Shown here piece after piece: positions 37,380-46,827 of a stretch of 64,000 nucleotides of DNA. Made by a program: the position numbers and the translations under genes. The stretch is from Pseudomonas sp. ANT_H12B. Its GTDB lineage: Bacteria > Pseudomonadota > Gammaproteobacteria > Pseudomonadales > Pseudomonadaceae. The notes under the pieces were generated by a model. The model made no database searches and was not told where the DNA came from. It saw nothing but the letters and a program-made list of their open reading frames with translations. The stretch spans positions 186,001-250,000 of the forward strand of contig NZ_VOBI01000001.1 of the NCBI RefSeq assembly GCF_008369325.1, given 5' to 3'. How positions within the stretch are numbered: position 1 is the stretch's first letter; each line of letters starts with the position of its first letter.

Positions 37380-38660
37380 TCAGGCGCTCAGCGAATAGAT
37401 CAACGCCGAAATCGCCACCAGGCCCACCGCCGTCACGAAGACGTTGGAAGCCTGACCGCGATAACGCGCCATGGCCGGAACCTTGCGAATCGCGTACATC
37501 GGCATCAGGAACAGGATCGCGGCGATAACCGGGCCACCGAGGGTTTCGATCATCCCCAGAATGCTCGGGTTCAGCGTGGCGACGATCCAGCAGACCACCA
37601 GCATGAACGCTGCAGTCATACGGTCCAGCGTCTTCGGTGCCGGGCGTTTGCCGCTCTTGGCGATCAGGCCTTTCAAACCCTCGCTGGCACCAATGTAATG
37701 GCCCAGGAACGACTTGGAGATCGCCACGAAAGCAATCAACGGCGCCGCGAAGGCGATGGTCGGGTTGCTGAAGTGGTTGGCCAGGTACGACAGGATCGAC
37801 AGGTTCTGCGCCTTGGCTTCCGCCAATTGCATCGGCGACAGGGTCAGCACGCAGCTGAAGACGAAGAACAGCACCATCACCACCATCAAGGCGTGAGCGC
37901 GGGACAGGATCTGCGAGCTGCGCTCTTCGGCGTGGGGGCCGTAACGACGCTTCTGGTCCACCGCGAACGCCGAGATGATCGGCGAGTGGTTGAACGAGAA
38001 CACCATCACCGGAATTGCCAGCCACAGCGTGTGCAGCAGTGCCGACGGTTCGGGCAGCGTCGACGCGGTGGCGAGAATGCCGCCGTTCCAGTGGGGAATC
38101 AGGAACACCGCGAGGAACAGCAGCGCCACAATGAACGGATAAACCATCAGGCTCATGGCCTTGACGATCGCCTGCTCGCCGCAACGTACCACCGCCAACA
38201 GGCCGAGGATCAGCACCAACGACAGCACGGCGCGCGGTGGCGGCATGATGTGCAGTTGATGCTCGAGAAAACTGCCCACGGTGTTGGTCAGGGCCACGCT
38301 GTAAATCAACAGGATCGGGAAGATCGCGAAGAAGTACAGCAAGGTGATCAGCGCGCCAGCCTTGATGCCGAAGTGTTCTTCCACCACTTCAGTGATGTCC
38401 GCGCCTTCGCGTCCGGACAACACAAAACGTGTCAGGCCACGGTGTGCGTAAAACGTCATGGGGAACGCCAGCACCGCCAGGACCAGCAACGGCCAGAAGC
38501 CGCCCAGACCCGCGTTGATCGGCAAGAACAGCGTGCCGGCCCCGATGGCCGTGCCAAACAGGCCCAGCATCCAGGTGGTGTCATGGCGATTCCAGCTCGT
38601 GAGAGTCGCTGGTGTCGCCGCTACATAGCGTTCGTCGACGCTATTGGCCTGATCATTCAT
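37380..38660 (-). CDS. HAAAP-family amino acid permease (SdaC/TdcC type)
   Basis: 426 residues with about eleven hydrophobic segments. The first, TTWMLGLFGTAIGAGTLFLPINAGLGGFWP, split here as TTWMLGLFGTAIGAGTLF and LPINAGLGG, is the hallmark of hydroxy/aromatic amino acid permeases, which take up serine or threonine with protons. PVMVFSFNHSPIISAFAV and SKSFLGHYIGASEG are further family motifs. The ATG at 38660 has GGAG upstream. It converges on acnB. The exact amino acid is not certain; serine or threonine is most likely. Confidence 0.9.
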   Translation of the reverse strand: MNDQANSVDERYVAATPATLTSWNRHDTTWMLGLFGTAIGAGTLFLPINAGLGGFWPLLVLAVLAFPMTFYAHRGLTRFVLSGREGADITEVVEEHFGIKAGALITLLYFFAIFPILLIYSVALTNTVGSFLEHQLHIMPPPRAVLSLVLILGLLAVVRCGEQAIVKAMSLMVYPFIVALLFLAVFLIPHWNGGILATASTLPEPSALLHTLWLAIPVMVFSFNHSPIISAFAVDQKRRYGPHAEERSSQILSRAHALMVVMVLFFVFSCVLTLSPMQLAEAKAQNLSILSYLANHFSNPTIAFAAPLIAFVAISKSFLGHYIGASEGLKGLIAKSGKRPAPKTLDRMTAAFMLVVCWIVATLNPSILGMIETLGGPVIAAILFLMPMYAIRKVPAMARYRGQASNVFVTAVGLVAISALIYSLSA

Positions 38661-38834
38661 CCGGTGGGATCTCCGCATTCCGGTCAGTTGCTACCCGGTC
38701 AGGACGAGTCGGAAAAATCCGACAGGCAGCGCCCTGGCCGAAACAGGGGCACGATTGTCCGGGATTGATGAACAGAAGCAAAGACTTAGCTGAGGAGCGG
38801 TTGTACGTATCAGTTTCACTGGCGAGATTTATTT

Positions 38835-38858
38835 AATAGATGTTCATAAAAATCTATT
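38835..38858. promoter_or_regulatory. AATAGAT inverted repeat upstream of the tautomerase gene
   Basis: AATAGAT (38835-38841) and ATCTATT (38852-38858) with ten bases between, about 70 bp before the tautomerase start. A TetR regulator gene follows the tautomerase, and this could be its operator. Confidence 0.4.
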
Positions 38859-38929
38859 TAACAAAAGACTGGCCCGCTGTACTTTCGATGCTACCGGCTG
38901 ATCAACAGCTCTCATTGATGGAGTCACTC

Positions 38930-39313
38930 ATGCCACTCGTTCGCGTCGACATCAAAAAGAACCAGAACCCCACGTTCGCCAAAAGCGTCGGCAAACTTAT
39001 CTACGCTGCCATGCACAGCACCATCGGCGTGCCGGAGAACGATAATTTCCAGATTCTGGCGGAACACGATGAACAACATTTCATCTTTGATCCCGGATAC
39101 TTGGGCATCAATCGCACCGACAACCTGGTGGTGATTCAGATAACGATGAGCGAAGGACGCACCATCGAGCAGAAAAAACTGCTCTACAAAACCATCGCCG
39201 AAAGCCTTAACGCAGAACTGGCGATTCGGCTGGAGGATGTTTTCATTAATCTGGTGGAAGTGAAAAAAGAGAACTGGTCCTTCGGCAATGGCATTGCCCA
39301 GTACGCCCTCTGA
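38930..39313 (+). CDS. Tautomerase superfamily protein
   Basis: 127 residues. From the ATG at 38930 the sequence starts MPLVRVDIKKNQ, placing the catalytic Pro1 directly after the initiator Met as in 4-oxalocrotonate tautomerase and MIF relatives; GGAG lies seven bases upstream. The longer open frame starting at 38840 would bury this proline and is rejected. The protein has two beta-alpha-beta halves, like the long, trimeric members. TMSEGRTIEQKKLLYKTI is the usual helix of the second half. It precedes a TetR gene on the same strand by 31 bp. Confidence 0.88.
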   Translation: MPLVRVDIKKNQNPTFAKSVGKLIYAAMHSTIGVPENDNFQILAEHDEQHFIFDPGYLGINRTDNLVVIQITMSEGRTIEQKKLLYKTIAESLNAELAIRLEDVFINLVEVKKENWSFGNGIAQYAL

Positions 39314-39344
39314 TTTCTACTTTTTATTTACCTGTGAGCCCCCA

Positions 39345-39953
39345 ATGCCTCGAGTCTCCCGCAAACAAGCCGAACTCAACCGCGAGATCATCGTCGAGGC
39401 CGCCACGCGTCTGTTTCGCGAGCGCGGCCTGCACGGGATCAGCGTGGTCGATGTGATGGCGGCTGCAGGCCTGACCCATGGCGGCTTCTATGGTCACTTC
39501 GAATCCAGGGACGCGCTGGCGCAGGAAGCCAGCAGCCGGGCGTTCGAGGAGGCGGCAGGTCGCTGGAAGGAGCGGATCGCCGCCCATGACAATAAAAATG
39601 CTGCCCGCCAAGCCTTGATCGACCCGTACCTGTCCGCCGACAGCCGTGACAATCCAGGGGAGAGCTGCCCGGTCGTAGCCTTTGCCGGGGACATGTGCCA
39701 CGAAGCGGCAGAAAGCGGCTTGCGTGAAACGTTCATGCAAGGCCTGAACAACCTGCTCGACACGTTTGGCTCGTTGACGGATTCAGACGACTCTGAACGC
39801 AATCGCCAGCAAGCGCTGGTGCAATATTCGCTGATGGTCGGTGCCTTGACGCTGGCCCGGGCCACCCGCGGCGATGCCCTGTCGGATGAAATCCTCAAGG
39901 CTGCGCGAACCTTCCTGATGACGCAAAAATCTTTCTCTCCTGTTCCGCTATGA
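39345..39953 (+). CDS. TetR-family transcriptional regulator
   Basis: 202 residues. The N-terminal helix-turn-helix is IIVEAATRLFRERGLHGISV, then VVDVMAAAGLTHGGFYGHFESRD. The C-terminal ligand domain has the GDMCHEAAESGLRETF pattern of the branch often annotated as TetR/AcrR. It is 31 bp after the tautomerase gene and may repress the pair through the inverted repeat at 38835. The start ATG at 39345 (MPRVSRKQAELN) is the natural family N-terminus. Confidence 0.9.
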   Translation: MPRVSRKQAELNREIIVEAATRLFRERGLHGISVVDVMAAAGLTHGGFYGHFESRDALAQEASSRAFEEAAGRWKERIAAHDNKNAARQALIDPYLSADSRDNPGESCPVVAFAGDMCHEAAESGLRETFMQGLNNLLDTFGSLTDSDDSERNRQQALVQYSLMVGALTLARATRGDALSDEILKAARTFLMTQKSFSPVPL

Positions 39954-40058
39954 TCATCTGGAAGTGCTGCAACCTTTGGCGATTGCCAAAGCGTTCTGGA
40001 CCCAACAATCGCAAGCGACGTTCGAGCCTCCACATTCCGACGCCCACAGGAGCCCAGC

Positions 40059-41024
40059 ATGCCCGCAACCGTTCTGGTACTGGTTGAAACCATCAATGAT
40101 TACCTGCCGATTCTCGAACATCAGGGCTTTCACCTGATACTGGCTCCCACGCCTGCCGAACGCGCTGCTGCCATCAACCGTCATGGCGCTCGGATCGATG
40201 CGGTACTGACCCGCGGCCCATTGGGCTTGTATGCCGATGAAATCGCCGCCCTGGCGAACCTCAAGATCATCTGCGTGATCGGTGCCGGTTATGAACACGT
40301 CGACCTGCAAGCGGCGGCCAACCGTGGGATCACCGTCACAAACGGCGCCGGGGTCAACGCCTCTTCGGTCGCCGACCACGCCATGGCGATGCTGCTGTCG
40401 CTGGTGCGCGACATTCCTCGCTGCGACGCTGCCGTGCGCCGGGGAGAATGGCCGAAAATCATGCGCCCTTCCCTGGCCGGCAAACGTCTGGGCATCCTTG
40501 GCCTTGGTGCCGTGGGCATGGCCATCGCCAAGCGCGCCGCCGCAGGCTTCGACATGACAGTGAGCTACCACAACCGCCAACATCGCAGCGACGTGCCATA
40601 CAGCTTTTGCTCGACGCCCACCGAACTGGCGCGAGTCTCGGACTTTTTGGTGGTCGCGACCCCTGGCGGACTGGGCACCAAACACCTGATCAACCGGCAA
40701 GTGCTCGAAGCCCTCGGTCCCCAGGGGTTCGTCGTCAACATCGCCCGTGCCAGTGTGATCGTCACCAGCGACCTGGTCAGCGCACTAGAACAACGGCGTA
40801 TTGCCGGTGCTGCGCTAGATGTCTTCGATGCCGAGCCCCGTGTGCCGGACGCACTCAAGTCCTTGACCAACGTAATCCTCACCCCACATGTCGCCGGCCT
40901 GTCTCCGGAGGCCACTCAAGGCACCGTGGAGCTGGTGGGTCGCAATCTGGTGGCGTTCTTTTCTGGCAAACCGGTGCTCACTCCCATCGACCTGCCGACT
41001 AGCGAGATGAAGGCTGTACTGTAA
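40059..41024 (+). CDS. D-isomer-specific 2-hydroxyacid dehydrogenase
   Basis: 321 residues, NAD(P)-dependent. The Rossmann motif GLGAVG is in GKRLGILGLGAVGMAIAKRA. The catalytic Arg is in VNIARASVI, the Glu in FDAEP and the His in LTPHVAGLSPEA. Family members reduce glyoxylate, hydroxypyruvate or similar 2-oxo acids; the preferred substrate is unknown. CAGGAG lies before the ATG. It stands alone, 105 bp after the TetR gene. Confidence 0.92.
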   Translation: MPATVLVLVETINDYLPILEHQGFHLILAPTPAERAAAINRHGARIDAVLTRGPLGLYADEIAALANLKIICVIGAGYEHVDLQAAANRGITVTNGAGVNASSVADHAMAMLLSLVRDIPRCDAAVRRGEWPKIMRPSLAGKRLGILGLGAVGMAIAKRAAAGFDMTVSYHNRQHRSDVPYSFCSTPTELARVSDFLVVATPGGLGTKHLINRQVLEALGPQGFVVNIARASVIVTSDLVSALEQRRIAGAALDVFDAEPRVPDALKSLTNVILTPHVAGLSPEATQGTVELVGRNLVAFFSGKPVLTPIDLPTSEMKAVL

Positions 41025-41168
41025 GAGCCATTCAAACAGGTGTATCAAAAGCAATGATTAACCGGCAACACGCTCACCTATAAGGGCCGTTCGTGGTTGT
41101 GGGTGTCGGGTGTGCGCATTAGATTAGCCAATAGTCTCAGGCCTCCAGAATAAGCAGAAGGGATAAGC

Positions 41169-42236
41169 ATGGCGCTTACTGACCAGTCCACCCGTATCCG
41201 CACCGGTGAAGAACTCGATGCCAGCCTGATCGATCCGTACCTCAAGGCCCACATTCCGGGCCTGAGTGGTTTGCCGCAGATCAGCCAGTTCCCGGGCGGT
41301 GCGTCTAACCTCACCTACTTGCTGGAATACCCCGAGCAGGAGTTCGTCCTGCGTCGGCCACCGTTTGGTCACAAGGCCAAGTCCGCCCACGACATGGGTC
41401 GCGAGTTTCGCATCCTCAATCAGCTCCGTGATGGGTTTCCGTACTGTCCGAAAGCGTATGTGCACTGCACCGATGAATCGGTGATCGGCGCCGAATTCTA
41501 TGTGATGGAACGGGTCAACGGGATCATCCTGCGCTCCGAACTGCCGCCGGAACTGGGCCTGGATTCGGCGCAAACCGAAGCCCTGTGCAAGAGCTTCATC
41601 GACAAATTTGTTGAACTGCACCGGGTCGACTACAAGGCCTATGGCCTGGGCGACCTCGGGAAACCCGAAGGCTATGTCGCGCGGCAGATAAAAGGTTGGA
41701 GCGATCGCTACGAGAAAGCCCTGACCCCCGATGCGCCGAAGTGGGAAGCAGTCAAAGCCTGGCTCAACGACAAAATGCCGGCCGATCACCCGACTTCCAG
41801 CATCGTCCACAACGACTATCGCTTCGACAACGTGATCCTCGACCCGAATAACCCGATGCAGATCATCGGCGTGCTCGACTGGGAGCTGACCACCCTTGGC
41901 GACCCGCTGATGGACCTGGGCAACACCCTCGCCTACTGGATCGAAGCCGACGACCCGGCACCGGTGCAACTGATGCGCCGTCAACCAAGCCACGCCCCGG
42001 GCATGCTGACCCGCCGCGAGTTTGTCGATTATTACGCCGAGCGCTCAGGCATCCAGATCGACAATTTCGACTTCTACTACACCTACGGCCTGTTCCGCCT
42101 CGCCGGCATCGTGCAGCAGATTTACTACCGCTTTTTCCATGGTCAGACCCAGGACAAACGCTTTGCGCAGTTCATTCACATGAACAAACTGCTGGAGCAA
42201 ATGAGCCTGCAGGTCATCTCGAAATCCAGCCTCTGA
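41169..42236 (+). CDS. Phosphotransferase family protein (ACAD10/11 N-terminal-like)
   Basis: 355 residues of aminoglycoside-phosphotransferase fold. The nucleotide loop is QFPGGASNLTYLLEY, and the catalytic HNDYRFDNVILDP and metal-binding DWELTTLGDP are intact. This branch resembles the kinase domain of human ACAD10/11, which phosphorylates 4-hydroxyacyl-CoA before dephosphorylation and beta-oxidation. The gene is followed 34 bp later by an SDR, a frequent partner in Pseudomonas, so a role in hydroxy fatty acid catabolism is plausible. Confidence 0.87.
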   Translation: MALTDQSTRIRTGEELDASLIDPYLKAHIPGLSGLPQISQFPGGASNLTYLLEYPEQEFVLRRPPFGHKAKSAHDMGREFRILNQLRDGFPYCPKAYVHCTDESVIGAEFYVMERVNGIILRSELPPELGLDSAQTEALCKSFIDKFVELHRVDYKAYGLGDLGKPEGYVARQIKGWSDRYEKALTPDAPKWEAVKAWLNDKMPADHPTSSIVHNDYRFDNVILDPNNPMQIIGVLDWELTTLGDPLMDLGNTLAYWIEADDPAPVQLMRRQPSHAPGMLTRREFVDYYAERSGIQIDNFDFYYTYGLFRLAGIVQQIYYRFFHGQTQDKRFAQFIHMNKLLEQMSLQVISKSSL

Positions 42237-42270
42237 TCGCGCCACTGGCCCCCAACAACAAGGAAAACCC

Positions 42271-43038
42271 ATGTCCAAGACTCAGTTGTTCGACCTCGAC
42301 GGCAAAATCGCATTCGTGTCTGGTGCCAGCCGCGGCATCGGTGAAGCCATCGCCAAACTGCTGGCCCAGCAAGGCGCCCACGTGATCGTCTCGAGTCGCA
42401 AACTCGACGGCTGCCAACACGTGGCCGACGCGATCATCGCCGCCGGCGGCAAAGCCACCGCCGTTGCCTGCCACATCGGTGAAATGGATCAGATCACTCA
42501 AGTGTTCGCCGGCATCCGCGAACAGTTCGGGCGCCTGGACATCCTGGTCAACAACGCAGCGACCAATCCGCAGTTCTGCAACGTACTGGACACTGACCTC
42601 AGCGCCTTCCAGAAAACCGTCGACGTGAACATTCGCGGCTACTTCTTCATGTCGGTTGAAGCCGGCAAGCTGATGCGCGAAAACGGCGGCGGCAGCATCA
42701 TCAACGTCGCCTCGATCAATGGCATCTCGCCGGGGATCTTCCAGGGCATCTACTCGGTGACCAAGGCCGCCGTGATCAACATGACCAAAGTCTTTGCCAA
42801 GGAATGCGCGCAGTTCGGTATCCGTTGTAATGCCCTGCTGCCGGGCCTGACCGACACCAAGTTTGCTTCGGCGCTGGTGAAGAACGAAGCGATTCTGAAT
42901 ACCGCGTTGCAGCAGATTCCGCTTAAACGTGTGGCGGACCCGAGTGAAATGGCGGGGGCTGTGTTGTATCTGGCGAGTGATGCGTCGAGCTATACGACTG
43001 GGGTTTCGTTGAATGTGGATGGGGGGTTCCTGTCCTGA
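42271..43038 (+). CDS. Short-chain dehydrogenase/reductase
   Basis: 255 residues of the classical SDR type. The cofactor motif GASRGIGEAIA is near residue 18, LVNNAATN follows, and the catalytic Ser (INVASINGIS) and YSVTKAAVINM (Tyr-x3-Lys) are intact. It probably acts with the upstream phosphotransferase on acyl-CoA-linked hydroxy compounds; this rests on position. A terminator stands after the gene. Confidence 0.93.
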   Translation: MSKTQLFDLDGKIAFVSGASRGIGEAIAKLLAQQGAHVIVSSRKLDGCQHVADAIIAAGGKATAVACHIGEMDQITQVFAGIREQFGRLDILVNNAATNPQFCNVLDTDLSAFQKTVDVNIRGYFFMSVEAGKLMRENGGGSIINVASINGISPGIFQGIYSVTKAAVINMTKVFAKECAQFGIRCNALLPGLTDTKFASALVKNEAILNTALQQIPLKRVADPSEMAGAVLYLASDASSYTTGVSLNVDGGFLS

Positions 43039-43059
43039 CCTGTTCTTGCAGATGAAAGA

Positions 43060-43096
43060 AAGGCAGCCTCAGGGCGCCTCAGGGCTGCCTTTTTTA
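43060..43096 (+). terminator. Rho-independent terminator after the SDR gene
   Basis: AAGGCAGCC and GGCTGCCTTTTTT arms with an inner GCCTC/GAGGC-like repeat, about 20 bases after the stop codon. Confidence 0.85.
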
Positions 43097-43118
43097 TTCT
43101 GTCCCCGCCCCCCCTGTC

Positions 43119-43149
43119 GATCGTTCCCACGCTCTGCGTGGGAACGATC
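43119..43149. repeat. gttcccacgctctgcgtgggaac palindrome
   Basis: A near-perfect palindrome GATCGTTCCCACGC/GCGTGGGAACGATC around a 3-base centre. It belongs to the same family as the repeats at 37335 and 48613. Confidence 0.85.
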
Positions 43150-43244
43150 AACTATAAAGAAATTCAATTCTATAATTTGCAATTAACGAATATTTATTCC
43201 ATAAATAGCCATCCTGAAAACAAAATTCCAAAAAGGACCCGGCT

Positions 43245-44360
43245 ATGCGCGAACTCGGTATCGGACTCATTGGCACAGGCTTCATGGGCCGCGCTCATGC
43301 CCTGGCGTTTCGCAATGTCAGCGCGGTTTTCGAACTGCCCCTGAAGCTCAAACTCGCAGCCTTGGCCGACGCCGACCCGCAGCGCGCCCGGCACTGCGCT
43401 GATACCTGGGGTTTCGACACCGCTCACAGCGACTGGCAAAAACTGATCGATGACCCCAAGGTCAATCTGATCGCCATCACCACGCCCAATCATTTGCACT
43501 ACCCCATGGCCATGGCCGCTCTCGCCGCCGGCAAACCGGTGTACTGCGAGAAACCCTTGGCGGTAAGCCTGGAACAGGCCAATGCCATGCGCCTGGCGGC
43601 TAAAGCGGCGGGTGTGGTGACGCGGGTGGGTTACAACTATCAGCACAACCCAATGATCGGGCTGGCCCGGGAGCTGATTCAAAACGGCGAACTGGGACAG
43701 ATCATCAGTTTCCAGGGTGAATTCAGCGAAGACTTCATGGCCGATCCTGCTTCGCCGTGGTCCTGGCGCTGCGATGCCGAACATGCCGGCGGCGCTTTGG
43801 CCGATCTGGGCAGCCACCTTTTGGCGATGGCGCGTCATTTGGTTGGTGATATCGAAGCCGTGTGCGCCGATACCCAGACTGTCCACGGGCAACGTCCTGC
43901 GACGGCTGGCAGCCAGGAGCAACGCAACATCGCGGTCGACGATCAGGTCCACGCCCTGTTGCGGTTTGCTAACGGTGCCCGTGGGACGTTCAGCAGCAGC
44001 TGGCTCAAACACGGTTACAAGAACCATCTGAGCTTTGAAATCAGCGGCACTCGGGGGACGTTGGCGTTCGATCAGGAACGCTTGAATGAACTGCGTTTAT
44101 ATCGCGCCGGGCAGGACGGCTTCCAATGCTTGCTGGCGGGGCCGAACTTGCCGGGGTACGCAGCGTTCAGCCCGGCGCCAGGACACCAATTGGGGTACAA
44201 CGAACTCAAGACGCTGGAAGTCCATGATCTGGTGATGGCTTTGGCCGGGGTCGGTCAGGAAGGGACGGATTTCGAACAGGCATGGGAAGTCGAACGCCTG
44301 GCGACGGCGATTCGCCTGGCAGCGCAGGAATCGCGGTGGGTCAGGATCGAGGAAGTTTGA
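43245..44360 (+). CDS. Gfo/Idh/MocA-family oxidoreductase
   Basis: 371 residues. The N-terminal Rossmann domain is IGLIGTGFMGRAHALAF, and the conserved CEKPLA motif carries the catalytic Lys region (KPVYCEKPLAVS). The C-terminal alpha/beta domain has GGALADLGSHLLAMA with the active-site Asp/His pair. Members oxidise sugars or cyclitols such as inositol. An AT-rich promoter region (43150-43235) precedes it. Nothing around it identifies the substrate. Confidence 0.9.
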   Translation: MRELGIGLIGTGFMGRAHALAFRNVSAVFELPLKLKLAALADADPQRARHCADTWGFDTAHSDWQKLIDDPKVNLIAITTPNHLHYPMAMAALAAGKPVYCEKPLAVSLEQANAMRLAAKAAGVVTRVGYNYQHNPMIGLARELIQNGELGQIISFQGEFSEDFMADPASPWSWRCDAEHAGGALADLGSHLLAMARHLVGDIEAVCADTQTVHGQRPATAGSQEQRNIAVDDQVHALLRFANGARGTFSSSWLKHGYKNHLSFEISGTRGTLAFDQERLNELRLYRAGQDGFQCLLAGPNLPGYAAFSPAPGHQLGYNELKTLEVHDLVMALAGVGQEGTDFEQAWEVERLATAIRLAAQESRWVRIEEV

Positions 44361-44426
44361 GCGCCACCCGGGTGGTCCCCGCCAGCAGCGCAGTGCCGCC
44401 GGCGGTACACACAAACAAATGGGTGC

Positions 44427-44648
44427 TTACTGCGTGACGCAACGCGTCAGCGTCGTTTCCCGAGTCACCTGCCCGTCCGCCCTCATATCGCCTTGCACAT
44501 CGACGTTCTCAGTGGTCTGGCAGGTACGTACAGGAGGTGGAGGCGGTGCGGCGGGAGGGGGCGGCGGCGGACTGGCGCAACCACCCAAAATTGCAGCGCA
44601 CAGAGCGAACGACAGTGGAGCAAAAGCGCGTATCCCAAGAATTTTCAT
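44427..44648 (-). CDS. Small proline-rich lipoprotein, hypothetical
   Basis: 73 residues. The N-terminal signal MKILGIRAFAPLSFALCAAILGGCAS ends in a lipobox LGGC. A proline run (ASPPPPPPAAPPPPP) and a short conserved-looking tail, CQTTENVDVQGDMRADGQV, follow. It resembles a class of small exported Pseudomonas lipoproteins. The start at 44648 is chosen because the longer frame puts residues before the signal peptide. Function unknown; the Cys pair in the tail may form a disulfide. Confidence 0.6.
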   Translation of the reverse strand: MKILGIRAFAPLSFALCAAILGGCASPPPPPPAAPPPPPVRTCQTTENVDVQGDMRADGQVTRETTLTRCVTQ

Positions 44649-44773
44649 CGGTTGACCCGCGGTAAGTGATCGACACATTTCCGCGACCCGACAACCACAC
44701 CGCTAGTTCGCGGACCGGTCACAGAAACTACTCTCGTACTTCTGATACGACCGCTGGCAAAACCCGGCAGTTC

Positions 44774-45031
44774 CTAGGAAATCTCAGGACGATGTAACGT
44801 ATTGCTCTCAAGCTCATAACGCAGTTCTTCAATCAGCGCCGTCACCGCTTCCGGCGTCCTGAGTGTTGCCGCGCTCAACCCACTGACCACCAGATCTACT
44901 TGCCCTGATACCGGATGATAGAGTTTCACCGTCAACGAGTTATCGCCCGTCACACTGCAATCACAGGCCAACGGTGAAAAACTGCGTTCCAGTTGCATAC
45001 GCAATTGCGCCAGATAAATCATTCGACTCAC
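44774..45031 (-). CDS. DUF1652-like small protein
   Basis: 85 residues. The pattern LRMQLERSFSPLACDCSV, then LTVKLYHPVSGQVDLVVSGLSA and AVTALIEELRYEL, fits the small Pseudomonas family that I recall as DUF1652. It is soluble with a beta sheet then a helix by eye. No function is known. It lies between the lipoprotein gene and the PAS-LuxR gene with independent promoters likely. Confidence 0.7.
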   Translation of the reverse strand: MSRMIYLAQLRMQLERSFSPLACDCSVTGDNSLTVKLYHPVSGQVDLVVSGLSAATLRTPEAVTALIEELRYELESNTLHRPEIS

Positions 45032-45215
45032 CCTCGCAGCAACGCAGAATAAAATGCATTCGTGATGTGTTCGGGGCCCATGTGGCTGTTCCTTTAGCTG
45101 TTTCGAAGGGGAGACGATTGCGGCCCGAAGACCTGTATCGCACCCTTACAGATTAGAAACTGCCGTACCCGGCCAACACATGAATTTGCACCATCCTGGT
45201 TAGTGCATTTGCACC

Positions 45216-46712
45216 TTACCGTTGGCCCTTGGGCCATCGTTCGCTGGAGAACAAACCTCGCTCGCGCGCCCAGACAATCGCCTCACTGCGACTGTGGACA
45301 TCAAGCTTGGAATACACCGTCGATACATGATTGCGCACCGTGTTGGGCGCCAGTTTCAGCCGCGCGGCAATTTCCTTGTCGGCCAGGCCTTCGCAGATCA
45401 GCCCCAACACATCGCGCTCGCGGGCGGTCAGGTCGGTGAACGACACACTGGGCAACTGTGGTGAGTTGACGTTCTTCACGTTAGCGAGCTTTTCGATGAG
45501 CGTGCGGCTGAACCACGAGGCGTCTTTCATCACCTCTTCGATCGCCGACACCAACTCCAGCTCCGTGCGTTTTCGCTCGGTAATGTCCATAAACACCAGC
45601 AGATAGCAGGGATTGTCCTGAATGTTCACGGTGTCGGCCGAGACCGCGCAATCGATCAGCCCGGCGTCTTTTTTACGCACCCGGACGTCGACACGATCCA
45701 CGCTGCCGGTTTTTTCCAGCGCTGCAAACAGCCGCGTGCGAGCGCCGTTGTCATCGATAAAATCGATCTGCGTCACGGTTTTGCCAAGCACTTCTTCACT
45801 GGGATACCCCAGCGTGTCGAGAAAGGCCTCATTGACGTCCATCACCACCTGATCGTCGGCGTTGCACACCAGGATCGGTACCGGGGTCAGTCGGAAAGCC
45901 TTGGCGAAACGTTCCTCGCTCTGGCGCAGGGCGACTTCGGCCTTATGCCGAGGCTCCACGTCGACAAAGGAAAACAACATGCACGGCTCGTCGTTGAGCT
46001 CGAGGGGCTGGCCGGCGACAATCACCTGCTTGCTACCACCGCCGCACAATTGCAGCCCCGCCTGCATTTGCGGAATGGTGACCCCTTCGCGCAAACGCTG
46101 CTTGGCCAGGTCTTTGTTTTCAGCCCCCTCCAGCACGTCCAATTCGTAGGTCGAACAGCCGATCACCTGATCCCGTGCATAACCGGTCATTTCCAGAAAG
46201 CCCGGGTTGACTTTGATGTAGCGCAAATCGCTGAGGCGACAGATCACGGCCGGTGCGGGGTTGGCGTTGAAGGTCTTCTCGAAACGCTGCTCGGCACTGG
46301 CCCACTCGGTGACATCGTCCATGATCAGCACCAGCGATTCCGGCTCACCACGACTATCGGCCAACACCATGCTGCGCACGCTGTGGACCCAAGTGCGCTC
46401 TTTATCGTCGACCGGGGTTAATTCAACCAGCACATCACTGAAGGTCTCACCGCGGGCGACGCGATTGATCGGATAATTGTTGGCCGCGACCGGGTGATTG
46501 TTGCGATAACGCAGGATGAAGCGCTTGGCGTACTCGCCGGTATTGGTTCCCAGGTCGCTGACCTGTCCGACACCGTGCATGGCCAGCGCAGCGTCATTGG
46601 CCCAGAGGATGGTCTGGTCGAGTTCCAGCAAAATCACCCCGTCGGACAGACCGGCGATGATCTGCTGCAACTGACGGCGATTGGTTTCGGTGGTCAGGAC
46701 TTCCTGGCTCAT
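45216..46712 (-). CDS. PAS-domain LuxR-type transcriptional regulator
   Basis: 498 residues. Three PAS-like sensory domains come first (about 10-130, LSDGVILLELDQTILWAND; 135-255, NPAPAVICRLSDLRYIKVN; 265-385, TPVPILVCNADDQVVMDVN). A GerE/LuxR helix-turn-helix forms the last 65 residues (LTARERDVLGLICEGLADKE and LAPNTVRNHVSTVYSKLDVH). There is no kinase, so the PAS domains probably bind a ligand or sense redox directly. The ATG at 46712 has GGAG six bases upstream; the longer frame is rejected. Targets unknown. Confidence 0.9.
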   Translation of the reverse strand: MSQEVLTTETNRRQLQQIIAGLSDGVILLELDQTILWANDAALAMHGVGQVSDLGTNTGEYAKRFILRYRNNHPVAANNYPINRVARGETFSDVLVELTPVDDKERTWVHSVRSMVLADSRGEPESLVLIMDDVTEWASAEQRFEKTFNANPAPAVICRLSDLRYIKVNPGFLEMTGYARDQVIGCSTYELDVLEGAENKDLAKQRLREGVTIPQMQAGLQLCGGGSKQVIVAGQPLELNDEPCMLFSFVDVEPRHKAEVALRQSEERFAKAFRLTPVPILVCNADDQVVMDVNEAFLDTLGYPSEEVLGKTVTQIDFIDDNGARTRLFAALEKTGSVDRVDVRVRKKDAGLIDCAVSADTVNIQDNPCYLLVFMDITERKRTELELVSAIEEVMKDASWFSRTLIEKLANVKNVNSPQLPSVSFTDLTARERDVLGLICEGLADKEIAARLKLAPNTVRNHVSTVYSKLDVHSRSEAIVWARERGLFSSERWPKGQR

Positions 46713-46827
46713 TGGATCTCCACACATGCGGCGGCGCATTCATGCGCCGCCCTGTGAAGATGTCGACCGCGGGGGGTTGGGATAGTGCAAACCGCCTGTG
46801 TGATGGCGCACCGGGTTACTGCATGTC

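Noticed and set aside
37311..38768. Open frame of about 485 codons opposite the amino acid permease
   Set aside because: The translation is dominated by R, H, Q and E as expected for the complement of a membrane protein gene, and it starts inside the repeat region.
44419..44655. Glycine-rich plus-strand frame (VRTGGGGGAAGGG)
   Set aside because: It is the complement of the proline run in the small lipoprotein gene, which has a signal peptide and lipobox.
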